From positions 119,736-183,735 of the forward strand of contig NMRB01000357.1 in NCBI GenBank assembly GCA_002633025.1: a DNA stretch of 64,000 nt, given 5' to 3'. The position numbers were made by a program, and so were the translations under genes. This DNA is from Notospermus geniculatus. Lineage: Eukaryota; Nemertea; Pilidiophora; Heteronemertea; Lineidae. The notes beneath the pieces were generated by a model. The model searched no databases and had not been told where the DNA came from. It saw only the letters and a list, made by a program, of their open reading frames with translations. Below, piece after piece: positions 15,868 to 27,079 of the stretch. How positions within the stretch are numbered: the first letter of the stretch is position 1; each line of letters begins with the position of its first letter.

Positions 15868-17300
15868 CGATAAAAATCTGGAGATGATCGGTCCAGCCAG
15901 GAGTTTAAGAGTTACCGCGGTAACGGTATTGCATTTTTTGTCTTTTCGGTTTTGGACACCTGGTGGCCAAATCAAGAATCGAACCGGACTGAAATTTGGT
16001 GCGATAGATCATCTGACACAGGGGTGTATTTGTTCCAAGTTTCAGGTCAATAGCCCTAGCGACTACGAAACGTGCCACCAAAAGGCAAAATTCAGAACTT
16101 TGACCTCTGTAACCTGGAAAAGTAGGTCAAATCAAAAACCTGTTACATATGTTACGTGTCATCATTAAATACACATAGTATAAAAATTTGGAGACGATCC
16201 AATCATTAGTTCAGGAGATATTGCACTTTTTGTGTTTTTGGTTTTGGCCACCTGGTAGCCAAGCCAAGAATCAAATCGGACCGAAACTTTGTGTCACATG
16301 TCATCTGACCTAGTGGTGTATATATACCAAGTTTCAGCTCAATAGCCCCAGCAGTTACGAAACGTGCCCTGCTAACGGCCAACGACGGACGACGACGGAC
16401 GACGGACGACGACGGACGACGGACGCACAACCATTGTATAAGCTCACCACAGGTGAGCTAAAAATTTGGAGAAAATCCAGTTCAGGAGTTACATGTACTG
16501 GACTTTGAGCTTTGGTTATGGCCACCTGGTGGCCAAGCGGAGAATTGAATCGGACCAAAAAGTGGTGTCGTAGGTCATCTGACATAGGGGTGTATATGTA
16601 CCACGTTTCAAGTCAATAGCCCAAGCAGTTACGAAACGCGCCACCAAAGGACTAAATTTGAACTTTGACCTCTGTGACCTTGAAAAGTCGGTCAAATCAA
16701 AAACCTCTTACTTATGTCATGCATCCTCATTAGAAGCACCAATGATAAAAATTTGGAGAGGATCCACTCATCAGTTCATGAGTTATTGCACTTTTTGTGT
16801 TTTTGGTTTCCGCCACCTGGTGGCCAAGCTAAGAGTCAAATCGGACCGAAACTTGGGGTCATAGGTCATCTGACCTAGGGGTTTATATGTACCAAATTTC
16901 AGGTCAATAGCACCTGCGGTTACGAAACGTGCCACTTAAAGGCAAAATTTTGAACTTTGACCTCTGTGACCTTGAAAAGTAGGTCAAACCAAAAACCCGT
17001 TATATATGTAATGTACCCTCATTAGATACACCTATGATAAAAATTTGGAGGTGATCCAGGCATTAGTTCAGGAGTTATTGCACTTTTTGTGTTTTTGGTT
17101 TCTGCCACCTGGTGGCCAAGCTAAGAGTCGAATCGGACCGAAACTTGGTATCATAGGTCATCTGACCTAGGGGTATATATGTACCAAGTTTCAGATCAAT
17201 AGCTCCAGCGGTTACGAAACGTGCCCTGCTAACGGAACACGACGGACGACGACGACGGACGCAGACCCACGACAAGAGCTCACCCCAGGTGAGCTAAAAA
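15868..17300. repeat. Five-copy ~300-bp tandem repeat with CTCF-like and receptor half-site motifs
   Basis: Units start near 15868, 16181, 16456, 16746 and 17041. The shared order is ataaaaatttggag, a cactttttgtgtttttggtt block, cacctggtggccaag, a tcggaccgaaact block, aggtcatctgacct, a gtaccaagtttcag block, tacgaaacgtgcc and tttgacctctgtgacctt. Units 2 and 5 end in a GACGGAC-rich microsatellite followed by caggtgagctaaaa. The same gtgagctaaaa end recurs at 36340. On the minus strand the core CCACCAGGTGGC is exact in copies 3, 4 and 5. Confidence 0.85.
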
Positions 17301-17570
17301 ACAGGACTTTTGGTCAGTTCAATAATTCTCTTTCCGTCGTGGTCTGTAACCTTTTGAATATTGATCAAGCCTGCACACCACAACTCGCTGTTACGTAGAA
17401 ACCCTACTGGAAAACGCTCACGGGTTATCTGTATCAAAGGATTCTTTGTAATGGTTTTTATTGATAACGGCATGCCCACGCCCGAGACCATCGGAAAGGG
17501 TAAAGGAACGCACTACGGTTTTCACCATTGGGCATTACTGGTTACTTGGGACCGTCTCCTGATTTTCATG

Positions 17571-17622
17571 TAGCCGATCGGATTTTTGGAATCCCGGATT
17601 CCAAAAATCCGGTCGGCTACAT
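17571..17622. repeat. Short perfect hairpin
   Basis: The text gtagccgatcggatttttgg is followed, after a few bases, by its reverse complement with one change (near 17601-17622). It lies about 30 bases downstream of the exon 1 donor of the LicD gene, as read on the minus strand, so it would form in the pre-mRNA next to the 5' splice site. Confidence 0.7.
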
Positions 17623-17649
17623 CCCCTCTGTCAAGTCAGGCATACTTAC

Positions 17650-18326
17650 CTATATGCACCTATTAATGTCCCACCGTACAACATATACGTTATGTTGTAC
17701 TTTAGTGTTATTTTATGGAAATCCTGTAGCAAATTCGACATTTGCAGCCTCTCCTCAGCAGTTATCGTGACCTGAAACGATCCCGGTGGGTTCATCTTGC
17801 CTGGGTAACTTGTATTAATGAATGGGACCCTGAACGAACGCTTTCCATACCAGCGTTTCATGGATGCCGAATCGGACTGTACCCCTGTTGCACTTGGCAC
17901 TGTTGTCTTCACCACTACAGAACTTGGCGTCGTGCTTTTTCCCGAAATTTTTGATACAGTTGTTGCGGGAAATTTAAGGTTATTTTTGGCCTTTTTTCTC
18001 TTCCCTCTTGTTGTCCTGCTCGTAGGATTTTCAGAGACCGTAGTAAGAATATTCCCTTTGTTTGTTTGTGTCGGCACAGGGGAAGAGCGACTGCTGTGGA
18101 CTGTTGAAGAGGTTGTATGACCTTTGAAGCTAATATTCTTCCGTTGTGCCTCAAGAAATTTTGGTGCAGACAGTCGAATTTGTTGTGCTAGCATGGCATG
18201 TTTGAAATCGAAGCGGTAGAAGGCAATAACTACAAGGTTGCCGAAAATGACGGCCACGACCATAGCCGCATAGGTTTGGTACCGGTACGATCGCGGCTGC
18301 TTCAGGGCACTGCTGAAAGACTCCAT
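17650..18326 (-). CDS. LicD-family protein, exon 1 (cytosolic tail, TM anchor, N-terminal catalytic segment)
   Basis: First coding exon of the gene completed at 2169-1590. The protein starts MESFSSALKQ; a basic stretch and one hydrophobic segment (residues about 20-37, AAMVVAVIFGNLVVIAFY) form a signal anchor typical of a Golgi type II membrane protein. A Ser/Thr/Lys-rich stem (about 65-150) follows, then a domain starting near 175 with MLYGGTLIGAYR at the end, the LicD block that precedes HHG-x-VPWDDDID. Exon 1 ends AG|GTAAGT in phase 2, matching exon 2. Expected role: a Golgi enzyme modifying glycans with a phospho-sugar or phospho-alditol, as in the fukutin/FKRP and LicD families; the specific reaction is unknown. 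It is divergent from the NACHT gene at 24.5 kb. Confidence 0.88.
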
Positions 18327-18886
18327 TCTAGAATCAGTTCAAGGAAGGCGAAGAGAAAATTCATTCACTGAGCTCGTCAGCAACAGTCATTTGGCGGAAT
18401 TCTGCAGAAGTCTGTTGTTTACACTACAAATCGATGTGACATAAAATCAACTTTTCCTCTGGCAATCCATTGATATCGTTCAAACCCGCGTTCAACTGGT
18501 AAAACACGCCCGCCGGTTAGTTTATTTCACTCAAACCTGTGAATTTTCATCGTCTACGTGGTGCAGCAGGTGCAGTAATCCTGTTTATTTCTTCAGTGCC
18601 ATATGGTGGTATTGTACATAATATATATATACCTAGACACCACGGCAGCTGCATCCAGAGTGTCACTGCATTGTTGAATGCATCAACCCTATAGCTGCAA
18701 TGGAAAATACTCTTCGTTAAATCATTAAAACGTATATTGCCATGGTTGCATGAATAGACACTTCTAAATTAATTTGACAGTCAAGTTGCCGAATGACAGG
18801 ACGTCCCAGGTCCGATAACTATACTGTTAATAATGTACAGACCTGTGCTGAATGATGATGGATCTAGGACACGTCCAGACGACAAG
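18327..18886. other. Upstream region of the LicD gene
   Basis: This stretch would carry the promoter and 5' untranslated sequence of the LicD gene on the minus strand. I see no convincing TATA box or other core element, and no coding exon. Confidence 0.4.
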
Positions 18887-19043
18887 GCAGGGCCGTATTT
18901 AAAGGGGGGCGAGGGGGGCAGTTGCCCCCCTGAGCCAACCAAAAAACGTGATTTTCATGCAGATTTTGGGCAAAAAATGGCAAAAAGAGGTTTTCTGCCC
19001 CCCCCTCCTGCCCCCTGGACCAAAAAGTAAAATACGGCCCTGC
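18887..19043. mobile_element. G/C-run fold-back MITE with GCAGGGCCGTATTT ends
   Basis: The ends read gcagggccgtattt and aaatacggccctgc as inverted repeats, with ggggggcagttgcccccc and gcccccccctcctgcccc runs inside. A second member ends at 22565 beside the N gap. A diverged member may lie near 23040-23106. Confidence 0.75.
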
Positions 19044-19171
19044 AAGGAGAGGTTCATCTTTACCAAAAATAGATAAAGACCAAATGTAACTATTGATGGA
19101 AGTATCGACCTGACGACAAGTGGAGAAGCGGACTCTTCCGCTTCGGGAGTTGCGTAGAGAGTAGGCCAAGA

Positions 19172-19295
19172 GAGTTTTCGCAAAGCCCCCGAAACGCCGA
19201 CGCGAACGCCAATCCCATTGTTCGATGCCATGAAGGGAGCAGCGAACAAAAGGATAGCCGTTCGCGTTGGGGTTTCGGGGGCTTTGCGAAAACTC
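19172..19295. mobile_element. MITE, GAGTTTTCGCAAAGCCCCCG family, copy 1
   Basis: The element begins gagttttcgcaaagcccccg and ends with the reverse complement. The centre contains cattgttcgatgcc and gcgaacaaaagg. Length is 124 bases. It is one of four related copies within 800 bases. Confidence 0.85.
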
Positions 19296-19436
19296 TATCG
19301 ATTCTGGTCCGGTGCCACACATCACCTGTATATACTAGTACTCGCCACATTTTTTACGGAGATCTTGCGATCTCTGCCAGTCAACGGTTGACAGAATGAG
19401 GGTTGATGCCAGAAGACCATATCGGAAAAATACGGC

Positions 19437-19544
19437 GTTTTCGCAAAGCCCCCGAAACGACAAACCCATTGTTCGATGCGACGAAGAGAGTACCGAACAA
19501 AAGGATAGACGTTCGCGTTGTGTTTCGGGGCTTGGCGAAAACTC
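19437..19544. mobile_element. MITE, same family, copy 2 (shortened)
   Basis: Same terminal inverted repeats with a deletion in the left half and a changed cttggcgaaaactc right end. Central cattgttcgatgcgacg and accgaacaaaagg are retained. Confidence 0.8.
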
Positions 19545-19716
19545 ACTATTATTTTCTTTTCTTTGCAAACTGGGAGCATGTTGAGTAGGCTACAGTCAGA
19601 ACAACCAACCGTCACAGTGGTGTCCGTGAGGGGAAGCATACAGCAGGTACATCCATCGTCTGCTGCTGTTCTTTGACAGCCGGATAAAAACCTATCTCCC
19701 GCAGGGTGATATTAGG

Positions 19717-19840
19717 GAGTTTTCGCAAAGCCCCCGAAACGTCAACGCGAACGCCAATCCCATTGTTCGATGCCACGAAGAGAGCACCGAACAATAGGGT
19801 AGACGTTCGCGTCGGCGTTTCGGGGGCTTTGCGAAAACTC
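19717..19840. mobile_element. MITE, same family, copy 3
   Basis: A full-length copy, 124 bases, with both terminal repeats intact. It differs from copy 1 at scattered sites, for example cacgaagagagcaccg in the centre. Confidence 0.85.
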
Positions 19841-19951
19841 GCTTTTGTTCGGAAAGCTCCCCGAAACTCCAACGCCAACGTCTGTATTTTTTTGGGTGCA
19901 CTCTTCATGGCGTCGAATTGGGATTGGCGTTTTAGGGGCTTTGCGAAAACC
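19841..19951. mobile_element. MITE, same family, copy 4 (diverged)
   Basis: Directly abuts copy 3. The left end reads tcggaaagctccccgaaac and the right end ggggctttgcgaaaac. The centre has diverged. The absence of spacer suggests insertion into, or recombination with, copy 3. Confidence 0.65.
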
Positions 19952-20151
19952 AAGATTGACACGATCTTGCCACTGTTAATACGCCCGTTCTTAGGAAAGG
20001 CTTTTTCTCAAAAGACTATCGACTGTTTGGCTAAACGTGCATGACTCATCAAGATACTTAATAGTAAATGTCTAATGCATGCCATGGTTCTTCCTTCGTG
20101 TAGGTGGGGAAGTACCGGACGGGTGTAACGTTTTTTAATGTTCCCCATTTC

Positions 20152-20260
20152 CATCCTCCCACAGCAGGGCTTTGGTCTCGTTCCTCTTCATACACTCCAC
20201 ACAACGTTTGTGTGAGCGGATGAAGAGGAGCGAGGTAAAAACTCCTGCTGTGGGAGGATG
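20152..20260. mobile_element. MITE, CATCCTCCCACAGCAGG family
   Basis: Starts catcctcccacagcaggg and ends cctgctgtgggaggatg in inverted orientation. The inner arms ctcctcttcat and atgaagaggag are also inverted. A truncated relative is at 63330-63390. Confidence 0.8.
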
Positions 20261-21817
20261 CCCATCTGTGAGTGTTCCCCTACTTGTCGCAGACGGAATA
20301 AGCTGCGGCTTGAAAACATGGGACACGCATAGAAACGTGTCTATCTATCTGCCTGCCAGCGTTTCCCAAACAATAAGGGGAAAGACTGACCGACAGAAAC
20401 AGTATAGGCCTAGGTCCGCTACGTTGCTGGCTGGTCCAGAGATAGTTGGGGAAAGTACTAAGCCTATCACGCTGAAGAGCGTGTGTATACAGGGTTGCAG
20501 TGGGGCGAGATTGACGACCATTCGTGTACCATAAGCGTAACAGTGGCGGATCAGGAGTTGCCGAACAGGGGGGCGTGGAATGGGCAAACCCCATTCCCTG
20601 ACCCCGAAAATTCGGGGGTAAAAGTGCCAGAAACGCGATTTCCTGGCACCTAGGCAGGCCAAATTGAACTTTCTTTTTACTGAAAATCAGGGGTCTGATT
20701 ATATGCCTTCGAAAATTTGATGGCGCGCCTTAGGCCTACTGTTTTTGCAGGAGACCCACTGCATACCTCTCGTTCGGCACCACCCCAAATACAATTTGCA
20801 TTACGAATTTTAATTTCATTTCACTTAAAATAATAGTAAAATGTTTGACATCCTCGTCCAGTTTTTAAGTTGTAGTCCCACTGACCTACATAATTGACGC
20901 CTATACATTGGCCTAGACTATGGGTTTCGAATTCGAGTGGCATATTGTGTCTGTACAGTCTATAGCTGCATATATGCATCACCGCAACGTTGAATGGTGA
21001 CAACGGTGGTTACCATGGCGTTCCTTGGTTGCTGGTAGGCCTATTGTCATCGACATGAAACATTCCGATGAGTAGGCCTAATCTTCAGCGGGGCCGGTCG
21101 TGTTTTTCGCACAAAATATCATCAGGGAGCGTGGATGACAAGAGAACTACAAGGCCGTCATTCACTAGTAGGTCTGTCTACTCACTGACGTAGCCTAGAC
21201 CTCTCATCTTTCCGTATAAATCCTGAACTTCCTGAAAAGGCCGAATATCAGAAGATACATCAGTCTCTGTTTCGGATACAAGCAGTGACACACACCAACA
21301 CTGAATCACGCCACGTCGGTCGCCCGGGTCGGTCGATAGCCTATCCCAGCTGCGTTCTTCAATTCATCCCTTGTTCCCATCCGGGGTTCCCATAGTCCAG
21401 GCTGGACAAACACAGCCAACCAGATAATACCAGGAAGATGCTTTAGTAGATAATTTTGTATAGCCAACAAATAGAAGGCCTATCGGCATAACATATGGTG
21501 TAGGCCTACGGCCTTGTATGTTGTACCATCTCAGCGATGCCTTTTCACATCGGCAAATCAAACTGAGTACACTACGAAAACGAATTAGAGCATGGTATAG
21601 GTAAAATCGTGATAGGAACGCCAACATGCATTTATAGGTCGAGGCCTACGCCCCTATTGAAAATACATGTACCAGTAACAGAACCTCTATATACAAGCGT
21701 GAAGCAGGAGCAGAAAATTGCTGTAAAAGGGAGCCGCCCTTTTTGCTTGGTGCCAATATCTTTTCTCTCTGCTGTAGATGCTGTTTTCCCCTTGCTCTCC
21801 CCCCCCCCCCCCCCCCC
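20261..21817. other. Intergenic stretch before the assembly gap
   Basis: No coding exon is recognised on either strand. It contains G-run repeat remnants near 20565-20660 and several TAGGCCTA words, and ends in a C homopolymer that leads into the gap. Confidence 0.5.
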
Positions 21818-22503
21818 NNNNNNNNNNNNNNNNNNNNNNNNNNNNNNNNNNNNNNNNNNNNNNNNNNNNNNNNNNNNNNNNNNNNNNNNNNNNNNNNNNN
21901 NNNNNNNNNNNNNNNNNNNNNNNNNNNNNNNNNNNNNNNNNNNNNNNNNNNNNNNNNNNNNNNNNNNNNNNNNNNNNNNNNNNNNNNNNNNNNNNNNNNN
22001 NNNNNNNNNNNNNNNNNNNNNNNNNNNNNNNNNNNNNNNNNNNNNNNNNNNNNNNNNNNNNNNNNNNNNNNNNNNNNNNNNNNNNNNNNNNNNNNNNNNN
22101 NNNNNNNNNNNNNNNNNNNNNNNNNNNNNNNNNNNNNNNNNNNNNNNNNNNNNNNNNNNNNNNNNNNNNNNNNNNNNNNNNNNNNNNNNNNNNNNNNNNN
22201 NNNNNNNNNNNNNNNNNNNNNNNNNNNNNNNNNNNNNNNNNNNNNNNNNNNNNNNNNNNNNNNNNNNNNNNNNNNNNNNNNNNNNNNNNNNNNNNNNNNN
22301 NNNNNNNNNNNNNNNNNNNNNNNNNNNNNNNNNNNNNNNNNNNNNNNNNNNNNNNNNNNNNNNNNNNNNNNNNNNNNNNNNNNNNNNNNNNNNNNNNNNN
22401 NNNNNNNNNNNNNNNNNNNNNNNNNNNNNNNNNNNNNNNNNNNNNNNNNNNNNNNNNNNNNNNNNNNNNNNNNNNNNNNNNNNNNNNNNNNNNNNNNNNN
22501 NNN
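21818..22503. other. Assembly gap (686 N)
   Basis: All bases are N. A poly-C run lies on the left and a poly-G-containing MITE end (22520-22565) on the right, so the gap probably reflects failure to sequence through a G/C-run fold-back element. Apparent long ORFs across it are artefacts. Confidence 0.99.
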
Positions 22504-22565
22504 TTTTTTGGTTGGCTCGGGGGGGGGGGCAACTGCCCCCTCGCCCCCTTTAAATACGGCCCTGC

Positions 22566-24433
22566 ATAGGTTTTATAAGACTATGAGATACGCCCACACA
22601 AAATGTCGATGGATAGATGGATCGACGGGATGGACGGATAGATGGACCGACCGACAGACCGACTAGCGCATCGACCGATGAACCGAGTAAAATCTTTAAC
22701 CTGACAATGGAGATTATTTTGATACACGTATTCTTACACAAATGACAAAGAATGCAAATTAGAATATCGCCCGTAAAAGGTAAACTCGATTTATGGATTA
22801 TGTGATGGTAACCACCTACAATTCAGCGCAACTCTCCAGATAGTTTCTCCAATACAATCTATCATCATCCTGTACAAAGCACGACGCACAAAACTGCGAA
22901 AGATAAAATATCGAACCGGTATTTCTAAGCAACAACACGCTGAATATCCATTGCCGGATGAAGCGTCCAGAAAAAGAAGGGGCGTGGCTTTTGATCATGG
23001 GACCCCAGTACTAGGGCCCGAATGCCTGATTTTCCTGGTCAAATTCAAGGAATTTCAACACAATAGAGGGGGCGCATGCCCCTTCCGCCCCTCTAAATCC
23101 GGCCCTGACATCATCATGGAATATAAATCCTTCCTATGACAGCTTCTTTCACGCGGCTTGTCCACTCAGTTCCAATCAGGTCCTCGAAGGTCCTGTGGGC
23201 CTAGGTCATTTTCACAGAAACCCAGTTCTTGTTATTCAGATGTTGTCCACAAAGACTAAATTTCTTCATCTGCCTAAAAAAGTTTTCTCCCCGGGTTTTC
23301 TCACCCCTAAAAAAATCACAGATCTTCCCGCGGACTGGTTCCCGTCACATTAGCCCTAGTGGTGCGATCTGAAACTACTCTACCTTTCCCGCCGGTACGT
23401 TCCCGCCATCGCCGGTTACCCGGGGCAACGAACGCTGAGAATAGTTCTGTTTCAAGCACGCAGATGGCGTTGGCGTGCTTGTCTAATGTTAACAAACATG
23501 AACCACACACAAGTCCAAGCATGACTTCCAAACAATCAGTTTACACATGCTCTGGCAGATATTTCGGCGAGATTGTTTACATCGAAACATTCATGTACGA
23601 ATGTACAGAAGAGCAATACAGTGAAAAATTGGAGATAGCACCGAAATTTAGCCGGTTAGCTGCCCTCAAGTTAGTAAGTTTGCTCCGATCCCGCTAGCAT
23701 CATCATGCTCCGTGATCCATCTCATGATGATCTTCACTTTCTGCTACGTAGGCCTACAGACTATAATCGTAGTCACAGTTTTGTTTAGGGCCTATCAGGT
23801 TATCACGTCGGCTACACTTCTAGGCCTGTCTTGAGTGCAGAGTTGAGGACTTATTGGCCAGTACCGGTATATACATGTAGGCCTAAGTACAATCAAAAAT
23901 AGATAACTTACGCTATCTTCTAAGAGAGGATCCTCTCTTATCTATTTTTGGTACATGACGTACATTTACAATGTAGGCCTATGTTTACTGTCAGTGTGTT
24001 GTGTCATATAGATGTAAGCCGATCAAAAATACTGGATAGGCTACAGGGGAGGATCCGGGATTCTGGTAAAGGGGGGCACAGAAGGCCACAGGGGGACTAA
24101 TGAAGGCAAGCACCGAAGGGGTGAAGCCATGGCGGGGGTCTGGGGGTTCTCCCCCAGAAAATTTTGAAATCTAGAAGGCTGTTGGTGCGATAACCTGAGG
24201 GACAAATTACAAGGAAGGGGCAATTCTGTGGCACTTTGAAAAAGGGCAATTTTTCTAACGTTGGTCAGCGAAAAATAGGAGGGGGCACAGGCCAGGTTTA
24301 CCCCCCTGAATCCACGCCTGGGATAAAGACCAAAGTTTTGGCCCTATATTTAATCTGGTTGCCTTTTTGACATCGGAATGCTAAAGAGTGCTACAACTTC
24401 CTTGATCTTCTTCTAATCACTCGGTTTGTTTAC
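22566..24433. other. Intergenic and upstream region of the NACHT gene
   Basis: Contains a GATGGATCGACGG-like simple repeat (22608-22680), a tail resembling the GGCCCTG element near 23100, a short inverted repeat around 23900-23950 (aatagataact..agttatctattt-like arms separated by agagaggatcctctct) and a diverged G-run element at 24050-24320. No coding exon is convincing. The leader exon of the NACHT gene may lie here. Confidence 0.45.
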
Positions 24434-24434
24434 A

Positions 24435-25685
24435 GAATGCAAGATTGATCCAAAAAGATGGCTGATGAAGAGAAGACTGTCTCGGGTCTTCTGACGGAGA
24501 GAGTGGATAAGATAGATGCTGGAGCCTCATCAGTTGCTGTCAATCATGATGATGAGTTACATGATGGACAGAATGGTGATAAGATGGATGACGTCAGTGA
24601 TGAAGAGGCAGTTGCTGAGGGGGGATGTGAGGAAGATTCCCTTGGGGAGGGGGACGGTAGCTGTGATAGCGAAAGTGAAATGGGGATGACAGTACGAGGA
24701 TGGGGTGGTGGCCAAACTGTTGTCTCGGCAGCCAAAATTAAGGGGGCTGCTGAGTGTGATGATGATGATATCGATGACGTTGATGGTGATGATATCGATG
24801 ACGTTGATGATGATGTCGATGGACGTTTCAGTGAAGAAGACGATGACAAAGCCGATAGTGAAGATGAAATGTTTGGTGATGATGTCGATAACCTGTACGA
24901 TGCATACCGATCTGTCCTTGCGACCGACAGCACTGACCTTGATCCCCTAGACACGTCCGTTATTGAGGACCCCTATGGCGACCTGCCACCTATCTGTGAA
25001 GATGAAGAACTGGAGACCGGAGAACTGTCCACATCAACTGGAAAGGCAACATCTGGTTTTGAAGACAGTAACGCCCAAACAGTCTTGCCAGTTTTGATGA
25101 AAAATAATCCGGAAGGCAATATTAGTGGCGAATTTGGGGCAGAGGAACTTGGGAGACAAAATGTAAATGGATTGGTCGAGCATCCGGAGGAAGATTTGGA
25201 TGATGGGGAGGGAGAAACCGGTAGGGTCCTTGATGTGTCGGGTGGGATTTGCGTCACGGAGGGAAGAATTGCCCATATGGAAGGGACCGGGAAGGACACA
25301 GGTTCTGGTGAGGGTAAAATCGGTGGCGTACATGTATGTTCTGAGGGTGGAGATGAAGTCGATTATACGAAAAATGACCAGGTTGTTCGCAGAAGTTATG
25401 ATGAAGAGATGGAACAAGCAGAAGACAGGATTCCTGCTGATCATTTGACTGAAGACAGTTTCAATGCGGATGATTTTGCATCCGATACAAACAACACATC
25501 ACTTGTGACAGATGTCATGAATGATGCCCCTGATGTGCAGGTCAGATCCCCTGACATGGATCTTGGGGGCATTGACCCTGGTACCATCGTGGAAGACCCA
25601 GCTGAAGGAAGGGTTGAGCTTCCCGATGTTGTCCCTGTTCTAGAAACAACACAGTGTGGCAGTATGGAAGGTGAAGAAGTTGATG
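24435..25685 (+). CDS. NACHT/LRR gene, exon with start codon (acidic N-terminus)
   Basis: Coding starts at ATG 24458 with an in-frame TGA 12 bases upstream. A TTTGTTTACAG acceptor just before 24435 implies a non-coding leader exon further upstream. The exon encodes about 409 residues that are strongly acidic and low-complexity, with a DDDDIDDVDGDDIDDVDDDV-type stretch at residues about 100-120 and no Cys-rich, death-fold or TM motif. It ends GAT G|GTAAGT at 25685 in phase 1 and joins exon 27080 in phase. Invertebrate NLRs usually begin with a death-fold domain, so this N-terminus is atypical. It could be a separate acidic gene if the splice link is wrong; shared phase and good junctions favour one gene. 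Confidence 0.68.
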
Positions 25686-25840
25686 GTAAGTTGATGAAGA
25701 ATGGTTAGTGACATTGCACACGTCACGTCCGTGACGCAACTAATTAGCAAACAGTGCACTAATTATGAATCACAACGAACTATTCATACCAGGGGCATAG
25801 AGGGACACAAGCGCCTGACATGATGCAGGGTACTTACATG

Positions 25841-26059
25841 TAAAGGAGCACGGTATTGGATCTCAAATGCGTTATTTGACTGCCGACGTAGAGGAAGCCA
25901 CCTACATGTAGTGGCAGTATTAAGGCAAACTACAGAAATGCATTACAAAATGTACGCAGTAAATCGGGTCATTCGCCGAAACGTAGTTAGTCCCTCGGGT
26001 TGGAGAGTGGTGCGGTGGCGCCGGCTGTCGAGAAAAAGTGGCAATACCGTGCTCCTTTA
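25841..26059. mobile_element. MITE, TAAAGGAGCACGGTATTG family
   Basis: The ends taaaggagcacggtattg and caataccgtgctccttta are perfect inverted repeats. A short non-coding interior has no ORF. It lies within NACHT intron 1. Confidence 0.85.
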
Positions 26060-26790
26060 ATGGTCATTTGGTGCCATGAGTTGCAGCGACAGCACTGAAC
26101 GAGTAAAAAAATACATGTATCCTGAATTTTATCGTGGACTTGCCCAGTTGATATACATTTGTTGCCCAGAATTCTGTATACCGTACTCAGAACAGCCCCA
26201 AATCTAAAAATATAAAAATATCATTTCCTCAAAACTACCGCCTAGCTTTGAATGCACATGGATCGTTTTTACCGTACTTGAACTGAATTGTTGCTCAAAC
26301 CATGAGTCAGAGATAAGAATAGAATTAACCGTAGTAAAATGATTTTTAAAGCTTTATAATTATATTGCAAACTTATGATTTATGCTTCCTCAACTGATTT
26401 ATCAATATGAACATGTCTTGTCATTTGAACCATTTCTTTGGTGGCCTTATTGATTCCTTACAAAGCTTTTAAATGGAGTTGAAAATTTGTCGTCCTCGCT
26501 TTGTTTGTGTGGTAGTGGTATGCTTTTCACTTTTGAAATGGTAAATATGAACCATGTCAACCTATGGGAAAGTCTAGTGAGCATGAGATTGGTCACCAAT
26601 TCAACAGACAGTTAATGTTTGGTTTTCCAAGCAGACGTTAGCTGTTGTTTGGCATGTGTTGTGGACTTGTTTTGTTTTGATATCATCCACGTGTAGTTCA
26701 CCTTTCTGAAGTTTTTGAGGATTTTGTTTGTTTTTTCTGTAATTCTGGAGTTCTGCCATTCCGATGGGTATTAAATATTTTCGCACTGTC

Positions 26791-27000
26791 AAAGGGGCCG
26801 TTCATTTTCGTCAGTTGAGGAATCTGAGTTGTGATCCGTGAGAAAATGGAGAAAGCTATGAAGCTGCAAATTGCTGAGATTATTCTGTATCGGTACAGCA
26901 AAACAAATAATCCCTGCAATTTGCAAGTGCATAGCTTTTTCCATTTTCCCAAGCATCACAACTCAGATTCCTCATGTGACGAAAATGAACAGCCCCTTTT
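26791..27000. mobile_element. Long-TIR MITE (AAAGGGGCCGTTCATTTTCG family), copy A
   Basis: About 100 bases at each end are inverted: aaaggggccgttcattttcg on the left and cgaaaatgaacagccccttt on the right, then actcagattcctc and gcaaattgca-type blocks. A second copy lies upstream of the coiled-coil gene at 57643-57845. Confidence 0.85.
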
Positions 27001-27079
27001 GGACCGTTTTAGTAGTTGGTGCAGAATGCGGTATTCTCAAGGTCTTCTTTTTCATTAAAAGATTTGTTCTGTCTTTCAG

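Larger units (their letters stand above)
2170..17649 (-). other. Large intron of the LicD gene hosting a Helentron
   Basis: GT-AG intron of about 15.5 kb: donor GTAAGT at 17649-17644 and acceptor TTTTCAG ending at 2170, both read on the minus strand. It contains the complete Helentron ORF, a giant palindrome, and a five-copy tandem repeat. The exon phases on both sides match exactly, so splicing could still give an intact protein despite the insertion. Confidence 0.82.
25686..27079 (+). other. Intron 1 of the NACHT gene with two MITEs
   Basis: GT-AG intron of 1,394 bases from GTAAGT to TCTTTCAG. It contains the TIR elements at 25841-26059 and 26791-27000. The remainder is A/T-rich with no coding signal. 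Confidence 0.75.

Noticed and set aside
16375-16430. GACGGAC microsatellites as a separate system
   Set aside because: They are constant ends of the ~300-base repeat family and need no separate explanation.
17294-17491. Minus-strand ORF with coding-like text next to LicD exon 1
   Set aside because: The LicD signature requires direct joining of 17650 to 2169 without any exon between, and this ORF has no supporting motif.
21609-22666. Apparent ORFs of 260-314 residues across the gap
   Set aside because: They consist mostly of N translated as unknown residues; the edges are poly-C/poly-G repeat sequence.
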